A DNA stretch of 64,000 nt from Streptomyces griseorubiginosus (lineage in GTDB: Bacteria; Actinomycetota; Actinomycetes; Streptomycetales; Streptomycetaceae). Each line of letters begins with the position of its first letter. Position 1 is the stretch's first letter. The stretch covers positions 17,380 to 81,379 of the forward strand of contig NZ_WVUG01000004.1 of the NCBI RefSeq assembly GCF_017614965.1, written 5' to 3'. The translations under genes and the position numbers were made by a program. Below, one piece after another: positions 52,618-61,068 of the stretch. The notes under the pieces were generated by a model. The model saw only the letters and a program-made list of their open reading frames with translations. It ran no database searches and had not been told where the DNA came from.

Positions 52618-52747
52618 CCAGGGCTCGTCGGCGTCGATCGAGGCTGCGTTCTTGGCGTGCTGTCGGCTGATGGCGGGCTCCCTGGTCTCGGCCCCGCGGC
52701 GGGGCGCCTCTCGGTGCAGATTCCAGCATGTCGCACCCTGAGGTCGC

Positions 52748-52785
52748 CAACAACTATTGACGGCAACAATTATTGCTCTTAGCTT
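52748..52785 (+). promoter_or_regulatory. SDR-operon promoter overlapped by two MarR-like sites
   Basis: TTGACG (52757-52762) and TAGCTT (52780-52785) are 17 bases apart. Two 12-base near-identical repeats, CAACAACTATTG (52748-52759) and CAACAATTATTG (52764-52775), cover the -35 and spacer, spaced 16 bases centre to centre. Each is an imperfect inverted repeat of the MarR type. The divergent MarR gene ends its coding start 130 bases away, so it would repress this operon and perhaps itself. Confidence 0.6.
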
Positions 52786-52825
52786 CGATCTCGAAGCCGC
52801 AGCCCATGTTGAAGGGACTCAACCC

Positions 52826-53743
52826 GTGCCCAGCATCGATCTCACCGGCAAGGTCGCCGTCGTCACCGGCAGCGGCCGGGGCCTCGGCCTGGCCTACGCG
52901 CACGCCCTGGCCGCCCACGGCGCGTCCGTCGTCGTCAACGACGTGGACGAGGCCGTGGCCGAGGCGGCCGTGAAGTCCATCACCGAGGCGGGCGGCAGGG
53001 CCGTCGCCGAGGTCGTCCCGGTCGGCACCTCCGAGGCCGCGGACCGCCTGGTGAACCGGGCCGTCGAGGAGTTCGGGCGGCTGGACGTCCTGGTCACCAA
53101 CGCCGGCATCCTGCGCGACAAGGTGCTGTGGAAGATGACCGACGACGACTTCGACGCGGTGATCACCACCCACCTCAAGGGCACCTTCACCTGCGCCCGC
53201 GCCGCCGCCGTGCGCATGCGCGAGCAGGGCGAGGGCGGCACCCTGATCCTGGTCGGCTCCCCGGCCGGCCAGCGCGGCAACTTCGGGCAGACGAACTACG
53301 CCGCCGCCAAGGCCGGCATCGCCGCCATGGCCCGCACCTGGTCGATGGAGCTGGGCCGGGCGAACATCACCGTCAACGCGATCGTGCCGGTGGCCGCCAC
53401 CGCGATGACCGAGACCATCCCCGCCTTCGCCCCGTACATCGAGGCCCTGAGGAACGGCGAGCCCTTCCCGGACTTCCTGCGCAAGGGCGAGGGCTTCGGC
53501 ACCCCCGAGGACTGCGCGGCCCTCGTGCCCTTCCTCGCCTCCGAGGCCGCTCGCCAGATCACCGGCCAGGCCATCGGCATCGGCGGCGACAAGGTGGCAC
53601 TCTGGTCGCATCCGCAGGAGATCAGGGCGGCGTACGCCGACGGCGGCTGGACCCCGCAGGGCCTGGCCGACGTCTGGGCCACCTCCCTCGGCGCGGAGCC
53701 GCAGAGCGTCGGCATCCCGGCGCCCAAGTTCCCGGAGGCGTGA
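52826..53743 (+). CDS. SDR dehydrogenase (3-hydroxyacyl-CoA dehydrogenase-like)
   Basis: A 305-residue short-chain dehydrogenase. The coenzyme motif is AVVTGSGRGLGLAYA (TGxxxGxG, about 11-25). VVVNDVDEA has an Asp favouring NAD. NAG is at about 91, with catalytic Ser in LILVGSPAG (about 145) and Tyr-x3-Lys in NYAAAKAG (about 160). The C-terminus (about 250-305) is longer than in FabG and recalls peroxisomal-type 3-hydroxyacyl-CoA dehydrogenases. GTG 52826 with AAGGGA upstream fits the first strand; the frame further upstream is promoter DNA. Its TGA overlaps the next ATG by one base. Confidence 0.87.
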   Translation: MPSIDLTGKVAVVTGSGRGLGLAYAHALAAHGASVVVNDVDEAVAEAAVKSITEAGGRAVAEVVPVGTSEAADRLVNRAVEEFGRLDVLVTNAGILRDKVLWKMTDDDFDAVITTHLKGTFTCARAAAVRMREQGEGGTLILVGSPAGQRGNFGQTNYAAAKAGIAAMARTWSMELGRANITVNAIVPVAATAMTETIPAFAPYIEALRNGEPFPDFLRKGEGFGTPEDCAALVPFLASEAARQITGQAIGIGGDKVALWSHPQEIRAAYADGGWTPQGLADVWATSLGAEPQSVGIPAPKFPEA

Positions 53744-54630
53744 TGTCCCCCTCGATGAACGTCGACGACCTGGTCGCGATCGACGTCCACACCCACGCGG
53801 AGGTCTCCTCCAAGGGCCACTCCTCCCTGGACGACGACCTGCACGACGCCTCCTCCGCGTACTTCAAGGTCGAGGGCAAGCGGAAGCCGACCCTCGAGGA
53901 GACGGCCGCCTACTACCGGGAGCGGAGGATGGCCGCCGTGATCTTCACGGTGGACGCCGAGTCCGCGACCGGCACCGCGCCCGTCCCGAACGAGGAGGTC
54001 GCCGAGGCCGCCGCCGCCAACGCGGACGTCCTCATCCCCTTCGCCTCCATCGACCCCTTCCGCGGCAAGGCGGGCGTGAAGCAGGCCCGGCGGCTGGTCG
54101 AGGAGTACGGGGTCAAGGGCTTCAAGTTCCACCCGAGCATCCAGGGCTTCTTCCCCAACGACCGCTCGGTGGCGTACGACCTGTACGAGGTGATCGAGGA
54201 GACGGGCACCATCGCCCTCTTCCACACCGGTCAGACGGGCATCGGCGCCGGAGTCCCCGGCGGGGGCGGCATCAGGCTCAAGTACTCCAACCCCCTCCAC
54301 GTGGACGACGTGGCCGCCGACTTCCCGCATCTGAGGATCATCCTGGCGCACCCGTCCTTCCCCTGGCAGGACGAGGCCCTCGCTGTCGCCACGCACAAGC
54401 CGGGCGTGCACATCGACCTGTCCGGCTGGTCGCCGAAGTACTTCCCGCCGCAGCTCGTGCAGTACGCGAACACGCTGCTGAAGGACAAGGTCCTCTTCGG
54501 CTCCGACTTCCCCGTCCTGACCCCCGACCGCTGGCTCGCCGACTTCGAGAAGCTGCCGGTCAAGGACGAGGTCAAGCCGAGGATCCTCAAGGAGAACGCC
54601 GCCCGCCTGCTCGGGCTGACCAAGCCGTAA
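53743..54630 (+). CDS. metal-dependent amidohydrolase/decarboxylase (COG2159)
   Basis: A 295-residue TIM-barrel protein of the amidohydrolase_2 group that includes ACMSD and resorcylate decarboxylases. DVHTHAE (about 15-21) supplies the first metal ligands, KGFKFHPSIQGFFPND (about 124-139) and ILAHPSFPWQDE (about 202-213) the His ligands, and FGSDFPVL (about 254-261) the Asp. Members decarboxylate or hydrolyse aromatic and cyclic acids. In an operon with a CoA ligase, MaoC and SDR it may prepare an acid for CoA activation. It is coupled to the SDR by TGATG. Confidence 0.85.
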   Translation: MSPSMNVDDLVAIDVHTHAEVSSKGHSSLDDDLHDASSAYFKVEGKRKPTLEETAAYYRERRMAAVIFTVDAESATGTAPVPNEEVAEAAAANADVLIPFASIDPFRGKAGVKQARRLVEEYGVKGFKFHPSIQGFFPNDRSVAYDLYEVIEETGTIALFHTGQTGIGAGVPGGGGIRLKYSNPLHVDDVAADFPHLRIILAHPSFPWQDEALAVATHKPGVHIDLSGWSPKYFPPQLVQYANTLLKDKVLFGSDFPVLTPDRWLADFEKLPVKDEVKPRILKENAARLLGLTKP

Positions 54631-54640
54631 GGGGCCCTAG

Positions 54641-56143
54641 ATGCGCAACGAGGGACTGGGGTCGTGGCCCGCACGCCGGGCCCGCAAGACCCCGCACCGC
54701 ACCGCCCTGATCCACGGCGGCACCTCGCTGACGTACGCGCAGCTGTACGACCGCACCACCCGCCTCGCCCATGCCCTGCGCTCGCGCGGCATCCGGCGCG
54801 GCGACCGCATCGCCTACCTCGGCCCGAACCACCCCTCCTACCTGGAGACCCTGTTCGCGGCGGGCACGCTGGGCGCGGTGTTCGTGCCGCTCAACACCCG
54901 CCTCGCGGGCCCGGAGATCGCCTTCCAGCTCGCCGACTCCGGCGCGAAGGCGCTCGTCTACGGCCCCTCGCACGCGGGGCTGGTCGCCGGGCTGCCGGGC
55001 GACACCGACGTACGGGCGTACGTCGAGGTGGGCGCGGAGTACGAGGAGGCGCTGGCCGGCGCCCCGGCCGAACCGGTCGACGGGCCCGTCGCCCCCGACG
55101 ACACCTGCATCATCATGTACACCTCGGGGACGACCGGCCGCCCCAAGGGCGCCATGCTCACCCACGCCAACCTCACCTGGAACGCGGTCAACGTCCTCAT
55201 CGACCACGACCTGATCGCCGACGAACGCGCCCTGGTCTCCGCACCGTTGTTCCACACGGCCGGCCTGAACATGCTGACGCTGCCGGTGCTGCTGAAGGGC
55301 GGCACCTGCGTCCTGGTCGAGGCCTTCGACCCGAACACGACCTTCGACCTGATCGAGGAGCACCGGATCACCTTCATGTTCGGCGTGCCGACCATGTTCG
55401 AGCAGGTGGCCCGGCACCCGCGCTGGCCCGACGCGGACCTGTCCTCCCTGCGCATCCTGACCTGCGGCGGCTCCCCGGTCTCGACACCGCTGATCGCCGC
55501 GTACCAGGAGCGGGGGCTGACCTTCCTGCAGGGGTACGGCATGACGGAGGCGTCCCCCGGAACGCTGTTCCTGGACGCGGAGCACGCCGTCAGCAAGGCG
55601 GGCTCGGCGGGCGTGCCGCACTTCTTCAGCGACGTGCGGGTCGTCAGGCCGGACCTCACACCGGTCGACGTCGGCGAGACCGGCGAGGTCGTGGTCCGCG
55701 GACCGCACGTCATGCCCGGCTACTGGGGCCTGCCCGAGGAGACGGCCGCCTCCTTCGCGGACGGCTGGTTCCGCAGCGGGGACGCGGCCCGGGTCGACGA
55801 GGACGGGTACGTCCACATCGTCGACCGCATCAAGGACATGATCATCTCCGGGGGCGAGAACATCTACCCCGCCGAGATAGAGGACCTGCTCCTGGCCCAC
55901 CCCGGCATCGTCGAGTGCGCGGTCATCGGCGTGCCCGACGAGAAGTGGGGCGAGGTGCCGCGGGCGGTCGTCGTCCCCCGCGAGGGCGTGACGGTCGACC
56001 CCGACGAGGTGCTGGCCTCGCTGGCCGGACGCCTCGCCAAGTACAAGATCCCCAAGTCGGTGGTGCTGGCGGACGAACTGCCGCGCACCGCCTCCGGGAA
56101 ACTCCTCAAGTCCCGTGTCCGCAACCGGTACGGCAACAGTTAA
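54641..56143 (+). CDS. acyl-CoA synthetase (AMP-forming)
   Basis: A 500-residue ANL-superfamily ligase: IIMYTSGTTGRPKGAML (P-loop A3, about 159-175), GYGMTEASPG (A5, about 300), WFRSGDAARVDEDGYVHIVDRIKDMIISGGENIYPAEIED (A7-A8, about 378-418) and the catalytic Lys in LPRTASGKLLKSRV (A10, about 490). It activates a carboxylic acid as an adenylate and then a CoA thioester. Closest in style to medium-chain/aromatic acid ligases; the substrate cannot be read. It starts 10 bases after the amidohydrolase and is followed 8 bases later by MaoC. Confidence 0.92.
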   Translation: MRNEGLGSWPARRARKTPHRTALIHGGTSLTYAQLYDRTTRLAHALRSRGIRRGDRIAYLGPNHPSYLETLFAAGTLGAVFVPLNTRLAGPEIAFQLADSGAKALVYGPSHAGLVAGLPGDTDVRAYVEVGAEYEEALAGAPAEPVDGPVAPDDTCIIMYTSGTTGRPKGAMLTHANLTWNAVNVLIDHDLIADERALVSAPLFHTAGLNMLTLPVLLKGGTCVLVEAFDPNTTFDLIEEHRITFMFGVPTMFEQVARHPRWPDADLSSLRILTCGGSPVSTPLIAAYQERGLTFLQGYGMTEASPGTLFLDAEHAVSKAGSAGVPHFFSDVRVVRPDLTPVDVGETGEVVVRGPHVMPGYWGLPEETAASFADGWFRSGDAARVDEDGYVHIVDRIKDMIISGGENIYPAEIEDLLLAHPGIVECAVIGVPDEKWGEVPRAVVVPREGVTVDPDEVLASLAGRLAKYKIPKSVVLADELPRTASGKLLKSRVRNRYGNS

Positions 56144-56151
56144 GGAACTCC

Positions 56152-56607
56152 ATGAGCATCACCGTCAACGGCATCGACGAACTGAAGAAGCTCGCGGGCA
56201 GCGACCTCGGCACCAGTGAGTGGATCGAGGTCACCCAGGAGCGGATCAACACCTTCGCCGACGCCACCGGCGACCACCAGTGGATCCACGTGGACCCCGA
56301 GAAGGCCGCCGAGGGCCCCTTCGGCGCCCCGATCGCCCACGGCTACCTCACCCTCTCCCTCTTCATCCCCCTGTTCACCGAGCTGCTGGACGTCCAGGGC
56401 GTCACCACGAAGGTCAACTACGGCCTGAACAAGGTCCGTTTCCCCTCGCCGGTGAAGGTCGGCTCGCGCATCCGCCTGGTCGGCAAGCTGGCGGAGGTCG
56501 AGGAGGTGCCGGGCGGGGTGCAGATCACCGTCGACGGCACCATCGAGATCGAGGGCGGCACCAAGCCCGCCGCCGTCCTGCAGAGCCTGTCCCGCTTCTA
56601 CGCCTGA
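56152..56607 (+). CDS. MaoC-family hotdog enoyl-CoA hydratase
   Basis: A 151-residue single hotdog domain: FADATGDHQWIHVDPEKAAEGPFGAPIAHGYLTLSLFIPL (about 37-76) contains the hydratase 2 motif with the Asp/His pair (D-x4-HVD and AHGYL). It hydrates trans-2-enoyl-CoA to a 3-hydroxyacyl-CoA, which the SDR of the same operon could oxidise. AAGGAAC precedes the ATG. It ends the operon and overlaps the convergent PaaX gene by 10 bases. Confidence 0.92.
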   Translation: MSITVNGIDELKKLAGSDLGTSEWIEVTQERINTFADATGDHQWIHVDPEKAAEGPFGAPIAHGYLTLSLFIPLFTELLDVQGVTTKVNYGLNKVRFPSPVKVGSRIRLVGKLAEVEEVPGGVQITVDGTIEIEGGTKPAAVLQSLSRFYA

Positions 56608-57431
56608 TCGGGGCGGACCGGCACCAGGTCGAGAAGACGCGTCGCGGCGTCCCGGGCGGGCGGTGTGAGCTGGTCGTACACCGCCCGGAACGTCTTCTCC
56701 GCCTGCTCCGCCGGCCAGTCGTCGGGCAGGTGCTTCACCGGCAGACGGGGGTCGCGGCGGATGATCCGCAGCCACTCCGCCTGGAGGACGAGCCGCCGGG
56801 CCAGGGCGTCCTCGGGGGCCGCCGTCGCGGTCTCCCAGGGCTGCCAGCGCCGCACGAACTCCTGGTAACCGGCGGCGAGTTCGGACAGGTCCCAGGTCTC
56901 CTCGATCATCGCGCCGATGTCCGTGCCGGCGTCGGCGTGCGCGCGGAAGACCTTCACATGGGCCGACAGTCCCAGCTCGGAGACCAGCTCCGAGACGTCG
57001 ACCTCGCCCGGCGCCAGCCACAGGCCGCTGAACAGCGGGCCGAAACCGCTCCAGGTGAGCTTGGAGCGCAGGTCGTGACGCTGACGCTGCCAGGACTCCG
57101 GCAGCGAGAAACCGAGCAGGGTCCAGGTGCCGTCCCAGTCCCGGTTGACGGCACCCGTCTGCCAGATGCGCCGCTCGCCGTCGCGCAGGACCGCCGTGGA
57201 GTGCTCGGTGAGCCCGAAGTACATACGGCGGCCCTCGCGCTGGCGCCGCAGCAGGTCCCGCTTGACCATCCGGGTCAGCGTCGACCGCGTCGCCTGCTCG
57301 CCCACGCCCGCCCGCTCGAACACGTCGATCACGCTGCCCGAGTACACACAGACGTCCCGTCCCAGTACCTGGTCGCCCAGGAAGGTGAGCAGCAGGGACT
57401 GGGGCCGCAAGGACGATTCCTCACCGTTCAT
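56598..57431 (-). CDS. PaaX-family transcriptional repressor
   Basis: A 277-residue PaaX-like protein: winged helix (about 8-70, with IDVFERAGVGEQATRSTLTRMVKRDLL), then the PaaX middle domain (WTLLGFSLPESWQRQRHDLRSKLTWSGFGPL, about 100-130) and C-terminal domain (LRIIRRDPRLPVKHLPDDWP, about 233-252). Classical PaaX binds phenylacetyl-CoA and represses phenylacetate catabolism. Here it lies tail to tail with a CoA ligase/MaoC/SDR operon and is likely to sense its CoA ester. ATG 57429-57431; an ATG three codons upstream is also open. Confidence 0.9.
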   Translation of the reverse strand: MNGEESSLRPQSLLLTFLGDQVLGRDVCVYSGSVIDVFERAGVGEQATRSTLTRMVKRDLLRRQREGRRMYFGLTEHSTAVLRDGERRIWQTGAVNRDWDGTWTLLGFSLPESWQRQRHDLRSKLTWSGFGPLFSGLWLAPGEVDVSELVSELGLSAHVKVFRAHADAGTDIGAMIEETWDLSELAAGYQEFVRRWQPWETATAAPEDALARRLVLQAEWLRIIRRDPRLPVKHLPDDWPAEQAEKTFRAVYDQLTPPARDAATRLLDLVPVRPDQA

Positions 57432-57466
57432 GCGGCCCACGGTACGACGTCATCGATCAGTGCGGC

Positions 57467-59137
57467 TCAGCCGCCCGCCACGTCGACGAAGACCGGGTTC
57501 GAGTAGAACCAGGTGTCCGCCCACGGGTCACCGTTTCCGGGCTCGTGCGGGACCGGCCCGTGCGGGTCCACGGACGCGCCCAGGTAGCCCGCGCCGTGCC
57601 GGTTGCCGTCGCTGCCGCGCAGCCGGACGTAGAAGGACTCGTCCCCGGCGGTGATGGGGACGCGCAGCGTGTACGTCCCCTTGCGGCCCGAGACGTCCCT
57701 GCTCTGGACGACCCTGGTGTCCGGGGCCTTCCAGGTGTCCCGGTCGGTCACCGGTCCGCGCACCGCGCCCCGGATCACGTCCACGTGCGCCAACTGCGGC
57801 AGGATGCCCTGCGGGTTGGCCCGGGAGGCGGTCGTGACGGTGACGTACAGGGTGATCCGCTCGCCCCTGCGGACGCGCAGCCGGCCGCCCAGCGTCACGC
57901 CCCGGCCGGCGTCGCAGTCCCGCTTCACCCGGACGTCCAGCCCGTCGAGCAGATGCCCGTGGTCCAGCCAGACCCGGCCCGCGCGCAGGCCCGCCATCAC
58001 GGCGCGGTAGCCGTAGCGGGTCACGCCGACGTGGGTGCGGCTGAACTCGCCCGGCCAGAAGTCGCTGCCCGGCTGCGGGGTGTCGGTGTTCACCGGGTCG
58101 GGCAGCTTGCCGGTGTTGTCGAAGTTCTGCCCGGCCGGCCAGTCGCCGTTCTTCCAGGTGTCGAAGACCGTGCGGTGGTTGTCGGAGTTGGTGGTGATCG
58201 TGAAGAGGCGGCCCTCGGAGAGCATCGCGTCCCACAGGCCGCCGACCGTCGCGGTGGCCCAGTCGAAGCCGCCGTACGTGAGATAGGCGTCCGCCGGGTA
58301 GCCCGCCCAGGACTGCGCGGACGGCTTGTTCTCGTACTCGCCGCGGATGGAGGTGGCGCCGCGCAGGGACGGGATGGCGGCGCCCTGGGCGCCGGGCGCG
58401 CCCTCCATGCCGATCATGATCTCGGGGGCCGCGTCCCGCCAGTTGCGCATCTCGTGCGGGGAGTCGATGCCCAGCCGCAGCGGGTGGTTGGCGAGGACAA
58501 GGACGTCGTCGACGTATCCCGAACGGCGCTGCTCCGCCAGCCACTTGATGGCCGCGACGGCGTGTGCCTCGTTGCGGGCGGTGTCCGTGCCCGTGGCGGA
58601 GCCGTCGGTGTAGCCGAGCAGCTTGCCGTCGTAGGCGAGCTCGAACTGGGTGAGCAGGTCGGTCTCGTGGGGGCCGGGCGCCGCGAAGACCGTGCAGTGC
58701 TCGGCGGCCGGGATGTACCACTCCAGGCCCTGGAAGATCAGCTGGCGCGGGTTCTCGGAGCGGGCCTTGAGGATCTCGGCGTGCTCCATCTTCGCGCCGT
58801 AGTAGGCGTGCCCGAAGTTGGAGTGCTCGTTGAACACCATCCAGTCCAGGCCGTACCTGGCGGCGGCCCGCGCCTGCTGGGAGAACGTGTACTTGGCGTC
58901 GTGGCTGTAGACGGAGTGCACATGGTGGTCCCCGACGAGGTACGCCAGACGCGGGTCCTCGCCGCCGAAGCCGGGCCGCGGGGCGGCGAACGCGGGGGTG
59001 GCCGCCGGGCCGAGGGCGAAGGCGGCGCCGAACAGGCCCGCACGGCGCAGGAGTTGACGCCTGGAGACGCCCTGGGCGTCGAGGTGGGCGGGGGAGACGG
59101 AGGGATCGGCCCAGGAGGGCAGCTGCTGCTCGGTCAT
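57467..59137 (-). CDS. Tat-exported CehA/McbA-type PHP metallohydrolase
   Basis: A 556-residue exported enzyme. SRRQLLRRAGLFGAAFALGPAATPAFA (about 25-51) is a twin-arginine signal. The catalytic PHP domain has VGDHHVHSVYS (about 67-77), NEHSNFGHA, VLANHPLRLG (about 205) and TNSDNH (about 335), the His/Asp metal ligands of the CehA/McbA group. The last 150 residues look like a beta-sandwich. Known members hydrolyse carbamates or phosphate esters; the substrate here is open. It starts 29 bases after the metallophosphoesterase gene and shares its orientation and export route. Confidence 0.8.
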   Translation of the reverse strand: MTEQQLPSWADPSVSPAHLDAQGVSRRQLLRRAGLFGAAFALGPAATPAFAAPRPGFGGEDPRLAYLVGDHHVHSVYSHDAKYTFSQQARAAARYGLDWMVFNEHSNFGHAYYGAKMEHAEILKARSENPRQLIFQGLEWYIPAAEHCTVFAAPGPHETDLLTQFELAYDGKLLGYTDGSATGTDTARNEAHAVAAIKWLAEQRRSGYVDDVLVLANHPLRLGIDSPHEMRNWRDAAPEIMIGMEGAPGAQGAAIPSLRGATSIRGEYENKPSAQSWAGYPADAYLTYGGFDWATATVGGLWDAMLSEGRLFTITTNSDNHRTVFDTWKNGDWPAGQNFDNTGKLPDPVNTDTPQPGSDFWPGEFSRTHVGVTRYGYRAVMAGLRAGRVWLDHGHLLDGLDVRVKRDCDAGRGVTLGGRLRVRRGERITLYVTVTTASRANPQGILPQLAHVDVIRGAVRGPVTDRDTWKAPDTRVVQSRDVSGRKGTYTLRVPITAGDESFYVRLRGSDGNRHGAGYLGASVDPHGPVPHEPGNGDPWADTWFYSNPVFVDVAGG

Positions 59138-59166
59138 GATCTTTTCGAAGGTCCTCGTCGAGGGCG

Positions 59167-61005
59167 TCAGTGGGTCATGAAGGAGGTGACGGGCAGCGCC
59201 CGCGCGACGATCCGCACGTCGCCGAGGCGGCCGTGCAGGATCTGGTCGATCTTGCCGGCGTACTCGTAGCCGCCGAGCAGCCAGGGCAGTCCGACGGAGG
59301 TGATGCCGATCGCGGCCGCCTTGGGGTTGCGGACGACCGGGCAGCCCTCGACGTAGAGGGTGGTGTGCCGGCCGTCGTTGACGACCGCGAGGTGCCACCA
59401 GGTCTCCAGCGGTGTCTCCTGGCCCCAGTTGGTGGCGATGCCCTCCTGGTTGAGCGGCCGCATGGCCCACTGGGGCTCGCGGTCGTTGGAGAGGGAGAGG
59501 GTGGCGAGCGGTTCGTCGGGGTCGTCGCCGGTCTTGCCGGCGGCGCCTCCGGTGCCGGTGCGGCTGACGATTCCGGACCAGGCGTTGTGGTCCGGGTCCC
59601 AGTCGGCGGGGAGGCGGTAGAACGCCTCGATGGTGTAACCGTCCTTGAACGTGGCCGAGTTGAGCGGGGCACCGTCGACCGTCTTCAGGTACGCGCCCTT
59701 CAGCGGCGACTTGTAGCCCTGGAACTCCAGGCTGCCGTGGCCGGGCTGGTCGGGGTGGTGGTCGGCGGACCAGCCGAGCGAGCCGCCGCCCACCGTGACG
59801 AGGCCCAGGTCGTTGCCGCGTCCGGACAGGTCACGGACGGTCCCGGAGACCGGCCCGTCGAACCGCCAGTAGGCGACCGTCCCCGGGATCAGCATCCTCG
59901 ACGCGGGCCGCTCCGGACGGGCGGGTACCGGGTCGAAGCCGGAGAAGCGGTCCGCGAAGTCGATGTCGACCGAGAAGCGGTCGGCGTCGCCGCTGAGCTC
60001 GATCTCCTGCCGCTCCAGCTCGTTCAGGCCCTTGCCCGCCCGGCCGAGGATCCACGGCGAGACCGTCTCCACGTCGATGACGTCGCGGTCCAGGTCGAAG
60101 TGGTAGAGGCGGATCATCGCCGCGCCGCCGAAGTAGCGGTTCTGGTAGTTCGTCAGGTGCAGATGCACCTCGTTGCCGGCCGCGTTCTTGCGCGTGGCGC
60201 GACCCGCGGGCCAGTAGTGGCCGTTGAGGGTGAGGAAGATCTGGTCGTGGTCGGCGATCAACTGGTCCCACAGCTGCTGGCCGTAGTCCGACAACTGGTC
60301 GTCCTCGACGACGAGTTCGTGCGTGGTCAGGATGACCGGCGTCTTCGGGTGCTTGGCCAGGACGTCCTTCGCCCAGGCGTACCCCTTCGCCGACAGCCGC
60401 CAGTCCAGCGCGAGCACCAGCCACTCCCGACCGGCCGCACGGAACAGGTGACAGCTGTTGTAGCCGTCCGAGGAGGCGCCGCCGAACGTCGGCTTGCTCT
60501 TGAAACGCTGCGGCCCGAACGCGTTCAGATACGGGCTCGCACCGCGCTGGTCGTCCGTGGAGGACCGTATGTCGTGGTTGCCGGCCAGCACGCTGTAGCC
60601 GACGCCCCGCCGGTCGAGGATCCCGAACGCCTGGCTGATCGCGGCGAACTCGGCCTCCGCGCCGTTCTGGGTGAGGTCGCCGAGGTGGGACAGGAAGACG
60701 ATGTTGTCGTCCTCGGCGTGCTCCAGCAGATAGCGCAGGGAGGCCTCGATGGGCGCCGGGTTGATGCTGGGGCCGTCGAAGAGGTACTGGGTGTCGGGCA
60801 TCACCGCGAGCGTGAAGCGGCGGCTGTCCGTGTCCGGCCGCCGGCCGCCCTTCTCGGCGGCCTCGGCCACGGCCGGCAGCGCGACCCCGGTCGTGGCGGC
60901 GGCCGTGGCGGCGGCGCCGAGCAGCGCCGTGGCCCGCAGGAAGCTGCGTCTTCCGGCACCGGCCTGCGCGGCCTCGCCCTGGTTGTGGTCATGCGAAGTA
61001 CACAC
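59167..61005 (-). CDS. Tat-exported metallophosphoesterase with LamG-like C-domain
   Basis: A 612-residue protein. GRRSFLRATALLGAAATAAATTGVALPAVA is a Tat signal (about 18-48). The calcineurin-like domain shows VMPDTQY (about 67), HLGDLTQNG (about 105), VLAGNHDIR (about 140), TTHE and LNGHYWPAG (about 250), the metal ligands in order. From about 375 on there is a concanavalin/LamG-like domain (TVAYWRFDG ... GYTIEAFYRL ... WWHLAVVNDGRHTTLYVEG), which usually binds glycans. It could remove phosphate from an extracellular polysaccharide or glycolipid. GTG start at 61005 with GGAG five bases before. Confidence 0.87.
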   Translation of the reverse strand: MCTSHDHNQGEAAQAGAGRRSFLRATALLGAAATAAATTGVALPAVAEAAEKGGRRPDTDSRRFTLAVMPDTQYLFDGPSINPAPIEASLRYLLEHAEDDNIVFLSHLGDLTQNGAEAEFAAISQAFGILDRRGVGYSVLAGNHDIRSSTDDQRGASPYLNAFGPQRFKSKPTFGGASSDGYNSCHLFRAAGREWLVLALDWRLSAKGYAWAKDVLAKHPKTPVILTTHELVVEDDQLSDYGQQLWDQLIADHDQIFLTLNGHYWPAGRATRKNAAGNEVHLHLTNYQNRYFGGAAMIRLYHFDLDRDVIDVETVSPWILGRAGKGLNELERQEIELSGDADRFSVDIDFADRFSGFDPVPARPERPASRMLIPGTVAYWRFDGPVSGTVRDLSGRGNDLGLVTVGGGSLGWSADHHPDQPGHGSLEFQGYKSPLKGAYLKTVDGAPLNSATFKDGYTIEAFYRLPADWDPDHNAWSGIVSRTGTGGAAGKTGDDPDEPLATLSLSNDREPQWAMRPLNQEGIATNWGQETPLETWWHLAVVNDGRHTTLYVEGCPVVRNPKAAAIGITSVGLPWLLGGYEYAGKIDQILHGRLGDVRIVARALPVTSFMTH

Positions 61006-61068
61006 GTGTGCTCCGTAAAGGTGGCGAAGAGAAGCTGGCGAAGTGAAGGTGGCGAAGAAAGGGGGGTT

